Shown: positions 42,825 to 53,919, counted from the stretch's first letter. The stretch is 64,000 nucleotides of DNA from Arion vulgaris (GCA_020796225.1 CM036756.1:55582616-55646615); one strand, 5' to 3'. Numbers and translations: made by a program. The notes: a model not told the origin generated them from the sequence alone.

Positions 42825-43180
42825 GTCCTTCGAAACTAAATGCTACAGAAAGATCCTACGTATACCATGGACAGAAAAAAGAAAGAACACTGATGTCCTG
42901 AAAGAACTAAATGTTAAAGAGAATTGGCTGATAAACAACATACTAAACAGAAAAATTACATACTTTGGTCACATCAAGCGTCACGATGGCCTGGAAAGAA
43001 CAATACTAGAGGGCAGGGTTCCAGGACGCAGAGGCAGACCAAGAAGAAGATGGCTACAAGATATTAAAGAAACCATGAAGATGACCATCGACGAAGTGGG
43101 TGAACTAGCAAGAGACCGGGTGAATTTCAGATGTGCTGCAAAGAGAGCAACGTCCTATAAAGGATACGCACCTTGATGAT
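42825..43180 (+). pseudogene. LINE C terminus, nearly intact
   Basis: Reads FETKCYRKILRIPWTEK, a one-base slip, then NTDVLKELNVKENWLINNIL, ITYFGHIKRHDGLERTILEG, GRRGRPRRRWLQDIKETMK and CAAKRATSYKGYAP at a stop, followed by TGATGATGATGATGAG. Best copy of the family at 7.1 kb. RTE-like group; the reverse transcriptase core is missing. Confidence 0.9.
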
Positions 43181-43319
43181 GATGATGAGTGATAGATAAT
43201 GCTTCAGGACACTATACACAAGTTGGGCACATACTAAATTAAATGTTTAAGAGTCCGGCAAATGTTTGGTCAATTACGATAGCAATTAAAGAGTGTTCAA
43301 GACGATCATCATTTTAGAC

Positions 43320-43775
43320 CAGCATTTCGTAAAGTGGGCGGTACTGCCTCACCCCCAGTGGGAGCTAAAGCACTCTAGGGGGCGATAGTGGGTTCAGAAA
43401 CATTGGGGGTGTTCAGGTGATTAGGGGTCGGTGGCTCTTTAAATAAGAAATTAATAATAAATATTTTAAAGTAAATTATTTTCGTGATTTTGCTAATTGA
43501 ATACTCATTTAAAATTTGAATTCTGCATTTTAATTCATCTTATGCCCGTCTTAGATGATCCATTTTTTCATCAATTTTTTATTTCATGCATAGAATCATT
43601 TGAAAATTGACCATGTATTACAGAAATATATATCAATTTTTTATATCAAAGAGAAAATAGAGCATGTATATATGCGGGAGGGTTGAGTTGACAAACTGTT
43701 ATAATATGTAGGGGGCATTAGAAAGTTTATATTGTGCAAAGTGGGCGGTGGGCCGAAAAAGTTTGGGAATCTATG
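43320..43775. mobile_element. hAT-type MITE, 456 bp, TSD TTTTAGAC
   Basis: Ends CAGCATTTCGTAAAGTGGGC and (reverse complement of right end) CATAGATTCCCAAACTTTTT then CGGCCCACCGCCCACTTTG. Flanked by a perfect 8-bp TTTTAGAC at 43,312-43,319 and 43,776-43,783. The AT-rich interior has no coding capacity. Eight-base duplication and CA...TG ends fit hAT. It sits in front of the LINE at 43.78 kb. Confidence 0.88.
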
Positions 43776-43779
43776 TTTT

Positions 43780-44030
43780 AGACCATCGGTAGGAGACGGA
43801 GAAGAAATCAGAAGAAGACTGGATATGAAACCAGTCATGCAATTCATAAAAGAACAACAGATTAAATGGTTTGGACACCTGACCAGAATGCCCTGGTATC
43901 GCCTACCACAGAGAGCCACACAGAAAAAGTATAATGAGTACAAGGCAAGATGAAGACCACCAAAAGATGGAGCGACGGCATCAAGAACAGCCTTACGAAC
44001 ATGAATATCAGCTTACAAAATGCTTTAAAA
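43780..44030 (+). pseudogene. LINE C terminus, source of the 77-bp array
   Basis: Reads GEEIRRRLDMKPVMQFIKEQ, QIKWFGHLTRMPWYRLPQRA, then a stop and one-base deletion, then KRWSDGIKNSLTNMNISLQN and ALKQAHTRSLRFIPNTSIKK at TAA. The final 77 bases, including stop, ATGATGGAAGAG and (GAA)n tail, are the array unit that follows. Confidence 0.92.
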
Positions 44031-47000
44031 CAAGCACACACAAGATCACTACGTTTCATCCCCAACACTTCTATAAAGAAATAAATGATGGAAGAGAAGA
44101 AGAAGAACAAGCACACACAAAATCACTACGTTTCATCCCCAACACTTCTATAAAGAAATAAATGATGGAAGAGAAGAAGAAGAACAAGCACACACAAAAT
44201 CACTACGTTTCATCCCCAACACTTCTATAAAGAAATAAATGATGGAAGAGAAGAAGAAGAACAAGCACACACAAGATCACTACGTTTCACCCCCAACACT
44301 TCTATAAAGAAATAAATGATGGAAGAGAAGAAGAAGAACAAGCACACACAAGATCACTACGTTTCATCCCCAACACTTCTATAAATAAATAAATGATGGA
44401 AGAGAAGAAGAAGAACAAGCACACACAAGATCACTACGTTTCACCCCAACACTTCTATAAAGAAATAAATGATGGAAGAGAAGAAGAAGAACAAGCACAC
44501 ACAAGATCACTACGTTTCACCCCCAACACTTCTATAAAGAAATAAATGATGGAAGAGAAGAACAAGCACACACAAGATCACTACGTTTCACCCCAACACT
44601 TCTATAAAGAAATAAATGATGGAAGAGAAGAAGAAGAACAAGCACACACAAGATCACTACGTTACACCCCCAACACTTCTATAAAGAAATAAATGATGCA
44701 AGAGAAGAAGAAGAACAAGCACACACAAGATCACTACGTTTCATCCCCAACACTTCTATAAAGAAATAAATGATGGAAGAGAAGAAGAAGAACAAGCACA
44801 CACAAGATCACTACGTTTCATCCCCAACACTTCTATAAAGAAATAAATGATGGAAGAGAAGAAGAAGAACAAGCACACACAAGATCACTACGTTTCACCC
44901 CCAACACTTCTATAAAGAAATAAATGATGGAAGAGAAGAAGAAGAACAAGCACACACAAGATCACTACGTTTCACCCCAACACTTCTATAAAGAAATAAA
45001 TGGTGGAAGAGAAGAAAAAGAACAAGCACACACAAGATCACTACGTTTCACCCCCAACACTTCTATAAAGAAATAAATGATGGAAGAGAAGAAGAAGAAC
45101 AAGCACACACAAGATCACTACGTTTCATCCCCAACACTTCTATAAAGAAATAAATGATAAGGAAGAGAAGAACAAGCACACACAAGATCACTACGTTTCA
45201 CCCCAACACTTCTATCAAGAAATAAATGATGGAAGAGAAGAAGAAGAACAAGCACACACAAGATCACTACGTTTCATCCCCAACACTTCTATCAAGAAAT
45301 AAATGATGGAAGAGAAGTAGAAGAAGTAGGACAAGAAGTTAATCTTATGTTCCACCCCTATTCAACTATGCCTGCAAGAAGATTAAATGTTCAGATAGAA
45401 GAAGAAGAACAAGAACAGTAAGACATTTTATTACACCTAACACTTTATAAAGAAATAAATGAGGAAGAGAAGAAGATGAACAAGCCCACAATGCGGCTTA
45501 TCATTTTTGGGCCAGACATTCTTACGGGAAATAATGTTTGGAAGAATATTAATTTATAAAATACATAATACATATATACATTTTTTATCCCCAACACTGG
45601 CTCTATATAAAAGATGGAGCGATGGCAAGTTATAGAACATAGCTTCGACACAATTCACTAATGTTTCACTAACTTCTTAGATAACTGATGGAATCAAAGG
45701 AGAAACCCAACAAAACCTGTTTATTATTTTATAAATTATAAGAAAGACTATCAAGCACTTACCTCACTCTTTCACCCTCTAACACTATCTATATATATTA
45801 ACTATACTGTCTGGTCTGTCTGTAAGTACTGTATGTCTGTCTGTCTGCACACACCCAGATCTCTATCTTTCATCCCCAACAAATTGCTATAAATAATAAA
45901 TTTCTGCAAGAAAAAAAAGAAAACGACATAACACATATCACTAGTTTTAAAAACCCCAAACTTCTATAAGAAATAAATATGCAAGATGAAAGAAACACAT
46001 GCCCAAGTTTATACAATCTTCACCCCCAACACTTCCCATAAGCAAGTAATGTGGAAGAAAGAACAAGCACACACAAGATCACTACGTTTCACCCCAACAC
46101 TTCATAAAGAAATAAATGATGGAAAGAGAAGAAGAACAAGCACACACAAGATCACTACGTTACACCCCAACACTTCTATAAAGAAATAAATGATGGAAGA
46201 GAAGAAGAAGAACAAGCACACACAAGATCACTACGTTTCATCCCCAACACTTCTATAAAGAAATAAATGATGGAAGAGAAGAAGAAGAACAAGCACACAC
46301 AAGATCACTACGTTTCATCCCCAACACTTCTATAAAGAAATAAATGATGGAAGGAAGAAGAAGAACAAGCACACACAAGATCACTACGTTTCACCCCAAC
46401 ACTTCTATAAAGAAATAAATGATGGAAGAGAAGAAGAAGAACAAGCACACACAAGATCACTACGTTTCACCCCCAACACTTCTATAAGAAATAAATGATG
46501 GAAGAAGAAGAAGAACAAGCACACACAAGATCACTACGTTTCACCCCAACACTTCTATAAAGAAATAAATGATGGAAGAGAAGAAGAAGAACAAGCACAC
46601 ACAAGATCACTACGTTTCACCCCAACACTTCTATAAAGAAATAAATGATGGAAGAGAAGAACAAGCACACACAAGATCACTACGTTTCACCCCAACACTT
46701 CTATAAAGAAATAAATGATGGAAGAGAAGAAGAAGAACAAGCACACACAAGATCACTACGTTACACCCCAACACTTCTATAAAGAAATAAATGATGGAAG
46801 AGAAGAAGAAGAACAAGCACACACAAGATCACTACGTTTCACCCCCAACACTTCTATCAAGAAATAAATGATGGAAGAGAAGAAGAAGAACAAGCACACA
46901 CAAGATCACTACGTTACACCCCCAACACTTCTATAAAGAAATAAATGATGGAAGAGAAGAAGAAGAACAAGCACACACAAAATCACTACGTTTCACCCCA

Positions 47001-47345
47001 ACACTTCTATAAAGAAATAAATGATGGAAGAGAAGAAGAAGAACAAGCACACACAAGATCACTACGTTTCACCCCCAACACTTCTATAAAGAAATAAATG
47101 ATGGAAGAGAAGTAGAAGAACAAGCACACACAAGATCACTACGTTTCATCCCCAACACTTCTATAAAGAAATAAATGATGGAAGAGAAGAAGAAGAACAA
47201 GCACACACAAGATCACTACGTTTCATCCCCAACACTTCTATAAAGAAATAAATGATGGAAGAGAAGTAGAAGAACAAGCACACACAAGATCACTACGTTT
47301 CATCCCCAACACTTCTATCAAGAAATAAATGATGGAAGAGAAGTA
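44031..47345. repeat. 77-bp array = amplified LINE 3' end
   Basis: Unit: CAAGCACACACAAGATCACT, ACGTTTCATCCCCAACACTT, CTATAAAGAAATAAATGATG, GAAGAGAAGAAGAAGAA. About 17 copies at 44,031-45,330 and a similar number at 46,040-47,345, with a scrambled segment between. Variants (CATCCCC/CACCCC, TTACACC, TCTATCAAG, short GAAGAACAAG, GAAGTAGAAG) are mixed. Each unit carries the last codons, the stop and the tail of the LINE. Confidence 0.95.
45331..45965. other. blurred copy of the array's right flank
   Basis: Begins after a unit ending GAAGTAGAAGAAGTAGG, exactly like the true array end at 47,345. It then follows 47,345-48,080 in order: CGGCTTATCATTTTTGGGCC / GGCCAGACATTCTTACGG / AATATTAATTTATAAAAT / GATGGAATCAAAGGAG / CTGTTTATTATTTTATAAA / (TGTC)n. 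Array-unit text (TATCCCCAACACT) and left-flank LINE text (AAAGATGGAGCGATGGC) are mixed in. Best read as a consensus artefact, not an independent element. Confidence 0.75.
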
Positions 47346-47568
47346 GAAGAAGTAGGGGACGAAGATAGATGTTAATTGTGTATGTATGCCACAGAAACCT
47401 CTATTTTCTAAGCGTATGCCGCTGCAGCAGAAGCGATGGCTAAAAAGGGTTTCAGATATAATTGATAGAATGGCGACAGAACAGTAATGCACATTTTTTG
47501 TATAAACCGTATTTGTCAAACGTGATACAAAGAGGATATATATATATAATTGCATACTGATAGTTCCA
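47346..47568. other. array flank with SINE-C head scrap
   Basis: TATGCCACAGAAACCTCTAT at 47,386-47,405 is the SINE-C head unit seen at 41.9 kb. A TATATATATA run lies at about 47,538. Otherwise nothing. Confidence 0.55.
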
Positions 47569-47569
47569 T

Positions 47570-47731
47570 CAGTGGCGGCTCGTGATCATTTTTGTTGGTG
47601 GGGCCAGACATTTTTTTCCGGATAACTTATGGTTTTTGGTTGCAATATTTTAATTTATAAAATAATATATACATATTATACATTATTTTTGGTGGGGCCA
47701 GCCCACTGGCCTTAATGACGAGCCGCCACTG
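47570..47731. mobile_element. hAT-type MITE, 162 bp
   Basis: Begins CAGTGGCGGCTCGTGATCAT and ends ATGACGAGCCGCCACTG, giving a 14-base terminal inverted repeat, extended imperfectly through GGTGGGGCCAG / CTGGCCCCACC. Flanks AGTTCCAT and GTTCCCAT match with an indel. No coding capacity. Confidence 0.88.
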
Positions 47732-47879
47732 GTTCCCATAGATTTTAGTTATACACTTGCACTTTCTGGCATCAATTTCCACTAATTGTTGTACTAATTT
47801 CTTTGTTCTCTTGATAACTTCCTCGGTGGAATCAAAGGGAGTTTTACCAATCTTAAAAACCTTGTTTATTATTTTTAAA

Positions 47880-47946
47880 ATTATAATATAGACCCTTCTC
47901 TCGTTATATCTCTTTCTCTCTCTCTTCTCTTCTCTATCTTCTCTAT

Positions 47947-47985
<39 letters not shown>

Positions 47986-48095
47986 GTCCGCCTGTCTGTC
48001 TGTCTGTCTGTCTTTTCTGTCTGTCTGTTCTGTCTGTTCTATTTTTCTATCTATCTCTCGATCTCTATCTCTTTCTATCTCTCTCGTTCTCTCCA
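47880..48095. repeat. (TCTA)n/(TGTC)n/(CT)n simple repeats
   Basis: CT-rich run, then about eleven TATC units at 47,944-47,987, then TGTC units, then further CT-rich sequence. Confidence 0.93.
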
Positions 48096-48700
48096 ACTCT
48101 GCTAGCTTTTATAATTTTAGCAGTAAATTCCTACCAAAAAAAAAAATCATTTTGAAAACGACTTTGTAATTAATTCACGACTTATCCACTCAAGGTTTTG
48201 TGATAAACATCAAAGTAGCAAATTTATCACAGAAATAAATACCACAGTTCATGAAATGAATACCCCAGTTGCCGGCAACGTTTGATACAATCTTCCCCAC
48301 CATAACGTTTACCTACTCACGCCAGAGTTTATTGTGCAACAAGAACTGAACGCTACATATGATTTTCCAATTAGTAGCCATTTTTTATACTCTCCATCAG
48401 CCATTAGCTGTTTAATGAAAATGAGTTAACTTGATGAATTTCTTGTAATTTGATGTTAGCTGTATGCGATTTGTGGGACCGTTGCTCAAAGAAATGCGTG
48501 AAGATTATGAGAAGATAATTATTTGTATTTTTATCAGATATCTAATAAATATACTCTGCCGAAATGTCGATCTTCTACCGGAAATTTCTGCGTCGGTTTA
48601 TTGATTTAGAAAAAAGAAAACTTATGTTTTACGCCCACACTAGCTATAAATTATCTGATATCTGGTAATTTTTTTTATTGCACACCTTTTTTTTTTACTA
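48096..48700. other. no recognisable gene
   Basis: Nothing recognised apart from A and T homopolymers. Confidence 0.45.
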
Positions 48701-48701
48701 T

Positions 48702-50380
48702 CAGGGGCGGCTCGTCATTAAGGGCCAGTGGGACCCATACCCACCTAAAATATTGAGTAATGTGTACTTATTGTATTCGAAATTATTTGTTAATAGTTAT
48801 TACTTTCAACGTGATACTGATTAGCTTTGAAAGTTGATATATAACGCTAAAATATCACACACAGCCTGAAATATGAAATTCAGCATCTTTCCTCCCCAAT
48901 TTCTCCTGTGGTCATTAAGGGCCAGAAAAGCCCGGGCCTACAAAAATAAAATGAGTAACGTGTACTTATTATTGTATAAATTATTTGTTTATAAGTATTA
49001 CTTTAACTTGACACAGAATAGCTTTGAAAGATGAATTTGTAACACTAAAATATAAATATTATATCATAATACTAAAACAATCATAATAATATTTAACATA
49101 TACTTATTAAAAATATTATATACAGTTTGAAATTCAGCGTCTTTTCCTCTAATGCTACACGCATATTGCAGCGCACTATTTTTGGGTTGGTTTAAAAGAT
49201 ACCTATTTACAATGTAACATTGCGACCATTGACCTTTGACTTCTACCTGCTATGATAAATACCAAAAAAATTACGTCATTTTCATTTAACCGGTAGCTAT
49301 GTTCATTCTTGGGCGATCAATCCATTTCACAGATAAACGAGGGCCCTTGATTGAATAATCCGTTTAATTCTCGATTGAAACCCGAATTTTATATTTAAAT
49401 AATAAAAATGATATAAAATAATAATAATAACCATCATAGAATAAGATTAGTTTAAGGAAATTGTCCGTTGCATTAATACATCTTGTCTATAGTAATTTTC
49501 TTTCGTACCGTTGGTGAAACAGGTAAAAGCAAAGTACTATAGTTTAACAAAATACACAAACAATGACAATACACTGAAACGTTTAGACCAAATTGGCCTT
49601 ATCAAGCAAAGAATACAACAGAAGTGAAGAATTTCACTTCTTTCACAGCACACTAAATATATAATACAACAGTAGAATCCTTGTGTACAATTCACAAGTT
49701 TACCGAGGAGATTATATATTACAAAAGCACCAAATATACAAATATATATATAGTTGCACTGACCTCATTCATAAGTAGTGAAACACGTACAAACAAAGTA
49801 CTATAGTTTTACAAAAACAGAAACAGTGACGATAAACAGCAACGTTTCGACCAACAAGGCCTTTATCAAGCAAACGAACAAACAGGAGTGACAAATTAAA
49901 ATGAAACACAAATGGACGACCAAATACAAACGTATCTAAGGAAAAGCTGGAATAAAAACGAATAACGAAATAAATGTAACACAAAAACATACATAAAAAC
50001 TAGAAATAGAAGGGGAAAAGAAACAATGAAACATCTAGTAAATATATAACTTGAATACATGCAACATATATAAGTACGTGGTTTGTCATGCTGGTGGCGT
50101 AGTCAATTTACAGCCAAGTTTTTTTGTTTTTTTAAATCCTCTTTAGGCACTCATGCCGTTTGATGTTTCCGAATATTGAGTTGTTCTTTATTTTATGTTA
50201 TTTAATAGCCAACTCTCTTTAATATCAAGGTGTTGCAAAACAAAAGCATCTGTTCCTTTTCTCGAAAGGAGAAATAACTTCTCGGAATAGACAAATAATA
50301 GTAAATACTCCAAAAACAATGATGTTCTAGATATTTTTTGTCTGACCCACACCAAGAAAAATGACCACGAGCCACCACTG
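48702..50380. mobile_element. hAT-type element, 1,679 bp, non-coding
   Basis: Left end CAGGGGCGGCTCGTCATTAA and right end CCACGAGCCACCACTG share the terminal repeat of the 162-bp MITE. Flanks TTTACTAT (48,694-48,701) and ATTACTAT (50,381-50,388) agree at 7 of 8 bases. A subterminal block of about 190-200 bp is duplicated (48,716 and 48,910: GTCATTAAGGGCCAG). Two copies of the hammerhead-like repeat lie inside (49.5-49.9 kb), so part of the length is nested insertion. No transposase frame inside. Confidence 0.8.
49530..49910 (-). mobile_element. hammerhead-like repeat, two copies
   Basis: Two direct copies (about 49,540-49,660 and 49,777-49,905), each with ACTATAGTTT-ACAAAA..., the GCTTGATAAGGCC(AATT)GG or GCTTGATAAAGGCC(TTGTT)GG core on the minus strand, and GTCGAAACG or GTCTAAACG. 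Nested in the 1.68-kb hAT-type element. Confidence 0.6.
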
Positions 50381-50554
50381 ATTACTATCATATTAAAAAT
50401 ACTATATATGTGTTTGTATCAGTTATTAGTTATATGTGAACTATATCATAGCACTCCAGTCCTGTTCATATGTGCTTCGATCCTCTGTTCATCAAATCCA
50501 GCAGAGTCCACTTCGATGTGGATTAAATATTACATTACCATATTATATTTACCT

Positions 50555-50815
50555 TATCAAAAGAATAAGAATAAGACAATCAAGGTTCTTCTGACATGCA
50601 TTGCGAGGTGGAGGTTTAGAACATTTGGTCACAACGGGTAACATTTAGGGAAGGAGAGATCGTGGAAGACAGAGAGAGAAGATATTGGATGGTCTGACCT
50701 ATTGGTTCGATAAAAGATCGATGTCAGAACTGATTACCTGCACGAAGGAGAGAGAGAGAGAGAGTTGTGGGGACACATGACCGCCTACGCGGGCAGGCAT
50801 GGCACTTGGTTGATT
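50555..50815 (+). pseudogene. LINE 3' end (RTE-like)
   Basis: Reads PYQKNKNKTIKVLLT in one frame; the DNA matches 3,165-3,425 (AAGAATAAGAATAAGACAAT; GAGATCGTGGAAGACAGAG). It ends GGCATGGCACTTGGTTGATT, so it has the (GATT)-type 3' end of that family. A (GA)n run interrupts it. Confidence 0.82.
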
Positions 50816-51175
50816 GCTATTATATTTGACATGTCGTTTTTGTTCGGACTGTACCAATATCGACAATCATCTCTCTCAATCTGGTCAGCGACTAGGATTC
50901 ACAATCCTGAAACTCATGATTTCGGAAAGACTTTCAATGCGTTAAGAATGCCATTTTGGTCCATATCAATGCAGTCCGATATCGTAGCCGTGCCAGCCAA
51001 TCTATCAGCTCGTTCATTACCCCTGATTCCTGCGTGCCAAAGTACGAAAATGAAAGTCATGTCTCTGTTCTCTGTCTGTACCAGTTCCTCCACCCAGTTT
51101 CGTCTCGCCATTCATGTTTGGACTCTACGAATTATACTCGTGGAGTTGTTGATTATGAAAACACTAGTATAGAGC
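50815..51175 (-). pseudogene. LINE RNase H domain, C-terminal part
   Basis: The minus strand encodes NWVEELVQTENRDMTFIFVL then WHAGIRGNERADRLAGTATI. GHAG becomes WHAG, but the last catalytic Asp in ERADRLA is kept. This is the fourth conserved segment of RNase HI as fused to I-type LINEs. Start and reverse transcriptase are missing. Confidence 0.88.
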
Positions 51176-51500
51176 TAGTTATGAAATACCAACCACATCA
51201 GGGGTGGCCTTGTAACCGTCCACATCTCCATTGTCAAACTACTTGTGGGTTTAAAAAAATACTTTTTGTATACTTTTATTTACTTTTAAAGTGTTGATGT
51301 TCGAAATAGTGTTGTTACCAGAAGTTATGTTGAGGGTATCTTAGCTCTAACTTCAACGAAATGCTCCTATTGCAATGCTTATCAAATATAGTCTTCTAGT
51401 GCGACTACAAGTCAGATGTTCAGACTTTCCAAAAATAACTTTTGAAGTTCTTAACAAGAATTGATATAGAACACATAAATCCTATGTACACCTACAACGA
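51176..51500. other. no recognisable gene
   Basis: Nothing recognised. Confidence 0.45.
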
Positions 51501-52605
51501 TCAATAGAAGTAAAAGTAGATCTATACTTGTGCTTTATAGACTACACCAAGGCGTTCGACAATGTACGCCATCAAGAACTTTCCAAAATGTTAGAGAGCT
51601 TAAACATCGACAGCAAAGATCTAAGAATCATTCAGAACATATATTGGCAGCAAACAGCAGCTATAAGAATAGACAAAAAGATTGGAACTTTCCAGAAGAT
51701 CAAAAAGGTGTTAGACAAGGATGTGTATTATCACCAGACCTGTTCTCACTGTATTGTGAAAGCATTCTTAGGTCTATAAAAGATTTTCCTGGAATAGCTG
51801 TGGGAGGACATATCATAAATAACCTGAGATACGCTGATGATACTGTCTTAATAGCAAGAAATGAAATGGAGCTACAGAAATTAGTTGATAAGGTTGTGAC
51901 AGAAAGTAACAACAAAGGACTCAGTTTGAATATTAAGAAGACAGAAGTTATGATAATATAAAAAAGCAGATTTTGCCAAAATGCACCATCACAGTAAATG
52001 GGACTGATCTAAGACAAGTGCAGCAATTTAAATACCTCGGAGTCCTGGTAACATCAGATGGCAGATGCCGATCAGAAATAAAGAGCAGAATAGGACAAGG
52101 AAAACATCATTCCTGAAAATGAGAAGCATTATCTGCAACAAGTCCTTGTCAATCCCGACCAGAATGCGAGTTATTCAGTGCTACATAGAACCAATACTGA
52201 CATACGGATGCGAGTCATGGACAATGAACACACAGATCGAAAAATCTCTGAGGGCCATAGAAATGTGGTTTTATAGAAGAATGATGAGAATCACATGGAC
52301 TGCTAAAATGACTAATGTTGAGGTGCTGAATGAGATCAAGACACAGAAAAAGCTTATCATCAATATAAGAAAGAGGCAGTCATCATTTTTCGGGCATGTG
52401 ATGAGGAGGAGAGGTTTAGAATACATCGTGACAACCGGTAAAATCGAGGGTAGACGAGACAGGGAAAGACAGAGAAAGAAAATGTTGGATGGCCTGACTT
52501 CATGGCACGTAGAGCGTCAACATCTGAGTTGATAGCAAACACCAACGACAGAGATTTGTGGAGATCCATGATCGCTACGCCAGCTGGCACGGCACCTGAT
52601 GATGA
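51500..52605 (+). pseudogene. RTE-like LINE: RT catalytic half to 3' end
   Basis: The longest LINE in the window. In order: CFIDYTKAFDNVRHQEL (motif A with catalytic D), a frameshift near 51,708, GVRQGCVLSPDLFSLYCE, NNLRYADDTVLIARNEMELQ (catalytic YADD), GLSLNIKKTEVM, a stop near 51,960, FKYLGVLVTSDGRC, CYIEPILTYGCESWTMNT, FYRRMMRITWTAKMTNVEVL, SSFFGHVMRRRGLEYIVTTG and a tail ending with the TGATGATGATGACA repeat. At least one frameshift and one stop; 5'-truncated, without endonuclease. Decayed 3' ends of the same family lie at 19.2, 54.4 and 57.0 kb. Confidence 0.93.
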
Positions 52606-52960
52606 TGACACCAACAACGAAGTATCTCTGCAATTGACTTCTGTACATTCTACTATTATAGAAAATGAGACTGCAGAAAGACTGGCGAAAGAGGACATAA
52701 AAAAGACAATTTCACTAAATAATCTCACCGAGGAAAAGCAAATATAATAATCAAATAGAAACGCATGGAGTCATCAGAGTTTATAGCAAACGATAATGAC
52801 AACAGTCTCAGACGTGTGTTGTTGCACCTCTCAAGTGTGTGCGAAAGGACTGTAAAGTACGATCCTGAAACACAAACGTTTACCAAAGGTGGAGCATACA
52901 TAGTTAAAGTTATAGAACAGACAGCAACTACATACAAGAGCACATACTAAAGTTAGGCAG
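52606..52960 (+). other. unrecognised, short open frames
   Basis: Two short frames. One has NETAERLAKEDIKKT, faintly like the ETADRLAKE segment of an RNase H. The other is a 61-codon frame starting MESSEFIANDNDN whose first residues echo the LINE repeat ELIANTNDRDLWRSM just upstream. I do not assign a function. Confidence 0.35.
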
Positions 52961-52969
52961 AATCAAACA

Positions 52970-53312
52970 AACCACGATATAAATTCTTCGTACTGTATGC
53001 TGGAGTGCAGGGTAACGAGCGTGCTGACATTCTTGCAAACAATACCCCAACGGCTCTGTCCCAAGCGGGCAGAAGTAGGGACAGAGCCGTTCGCATAAAT
53101 GCGGTACGCTCTCATTTATGTGATTTGGACGAGTCTCAGATACCGGAACGAGTGCCGTGCCAGAATTAGGGGTTAAGTTTGGTCAAATCAGACAGTGTTG
53201 TCTTCGTGGTAGAGAGAGAAGATATACTCATCAACTTCTCATTAGTACGATGAGGAAATGGACTTTAGGATGGCTGCTGCAGCAGAGGACACAATGTGCC
53301 ATGATGTCGATT
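52970..53312 (+). pseudogene. LINE RNase H / 3' end
   Basis: Reads FFVLYAGVQGNERADILANN (RNase HI last motif with catalytic D; GHAG changed to YAGV) and continues, with one stop, to STMRKWTLGWLLQQRTQCAM and a stop. Directly followed by the (TAACA)n run, which is this LINE's 3' tail. Confidence 0.87.
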
Positions 53313-53315
53313 GCA

Positions 53316-53418
53316 TAACATAACATAACATAACATAACATAACATAACATAACATAACATAACATAACATAACATAACATAACATAACATAACATAACA
53401 TAACATAACATAACATAG
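53316..53418. repeat. (TAACA)n at a LINE 3' end
   Basis: About twenty uninterrupted TAACA units beginning at the end of the LINE relic (GATTGCATAACATAACA). Its period of five leaves a minus-strand MLCYV frame open, which is an artefact. Confidence 0.95.
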
Positions 53419-53915
53419 GCTTCATACATGAGATTAGTGGGGTGGATTAACGTAATACAAAATCGTTCACCTAACGAATCAGACACAAACATGGACATCC
53501 ATATGTTAAAGCGGGGAGGGTGAAGAAAGTGCCCCTACTGGAAAATGATATTTTGAAAGAATCAGTTTATGCGAGTCTGGTCTTCTCACTTTTCGAGAAG
53601 TAAACTAGCAACTAAAATTGTTTGCCGTTTTATTTCGTTTCTGTAACTGTGGGTTATTTTAATGTCCATTGTACAATCTTCCAGCCTGGAGGTCACATTA
53701 GTCTGAACTCTCACCTTTGAACTGTCCGGCTCAGGTAACCTTGTCAGGAACAATGTTCCTGCCGGCATATCTCTATGGAACATTGAGACACGAAAAGTCA
53801 CACCACTCCCCAACTGCAACAAGGGAATGATTTCATGGTGGCTTCTAATTAATACCAAATAATATCAACAAAATAAAAATATTGAAAACGAAAATAATAA
53901 TAATAATTGTGCAGA
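53419..53915. other. no recognisable gene
   Basis: Unique-looking sequence; open frames of up to about 90 codons (minus, 53,586-53,858) lack a recognisable domain. Confidence 0.45.
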
Positions 53916-53919
53916 AGGC

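Noticed and set aside
47570..47731. Stem-loop as a microRNA-type hairpin
   Set aside because: Pairing is explained by transposon terminal inverted repeats with flanking duplication and a related longer element at 48.7 kb.
51500..52605. Active LINE reverse transcriptase
   Set aside because: YADD is present, but there is a frameshift near 51,708, a stop near 51,960 and no endonuclease.
52765..52950. 61-codon frame MESSEFIAND... as a small gene
   Set aside because: Its start echoes the LINE 3' segment upstream (ELIANTNDRDLWRSM); no independent support.
53316..53418. Telomere-like repeat
   Set aside because: TAACA is not a known telomeric unit; the run is short, internal and attached to a LINE 3' end.
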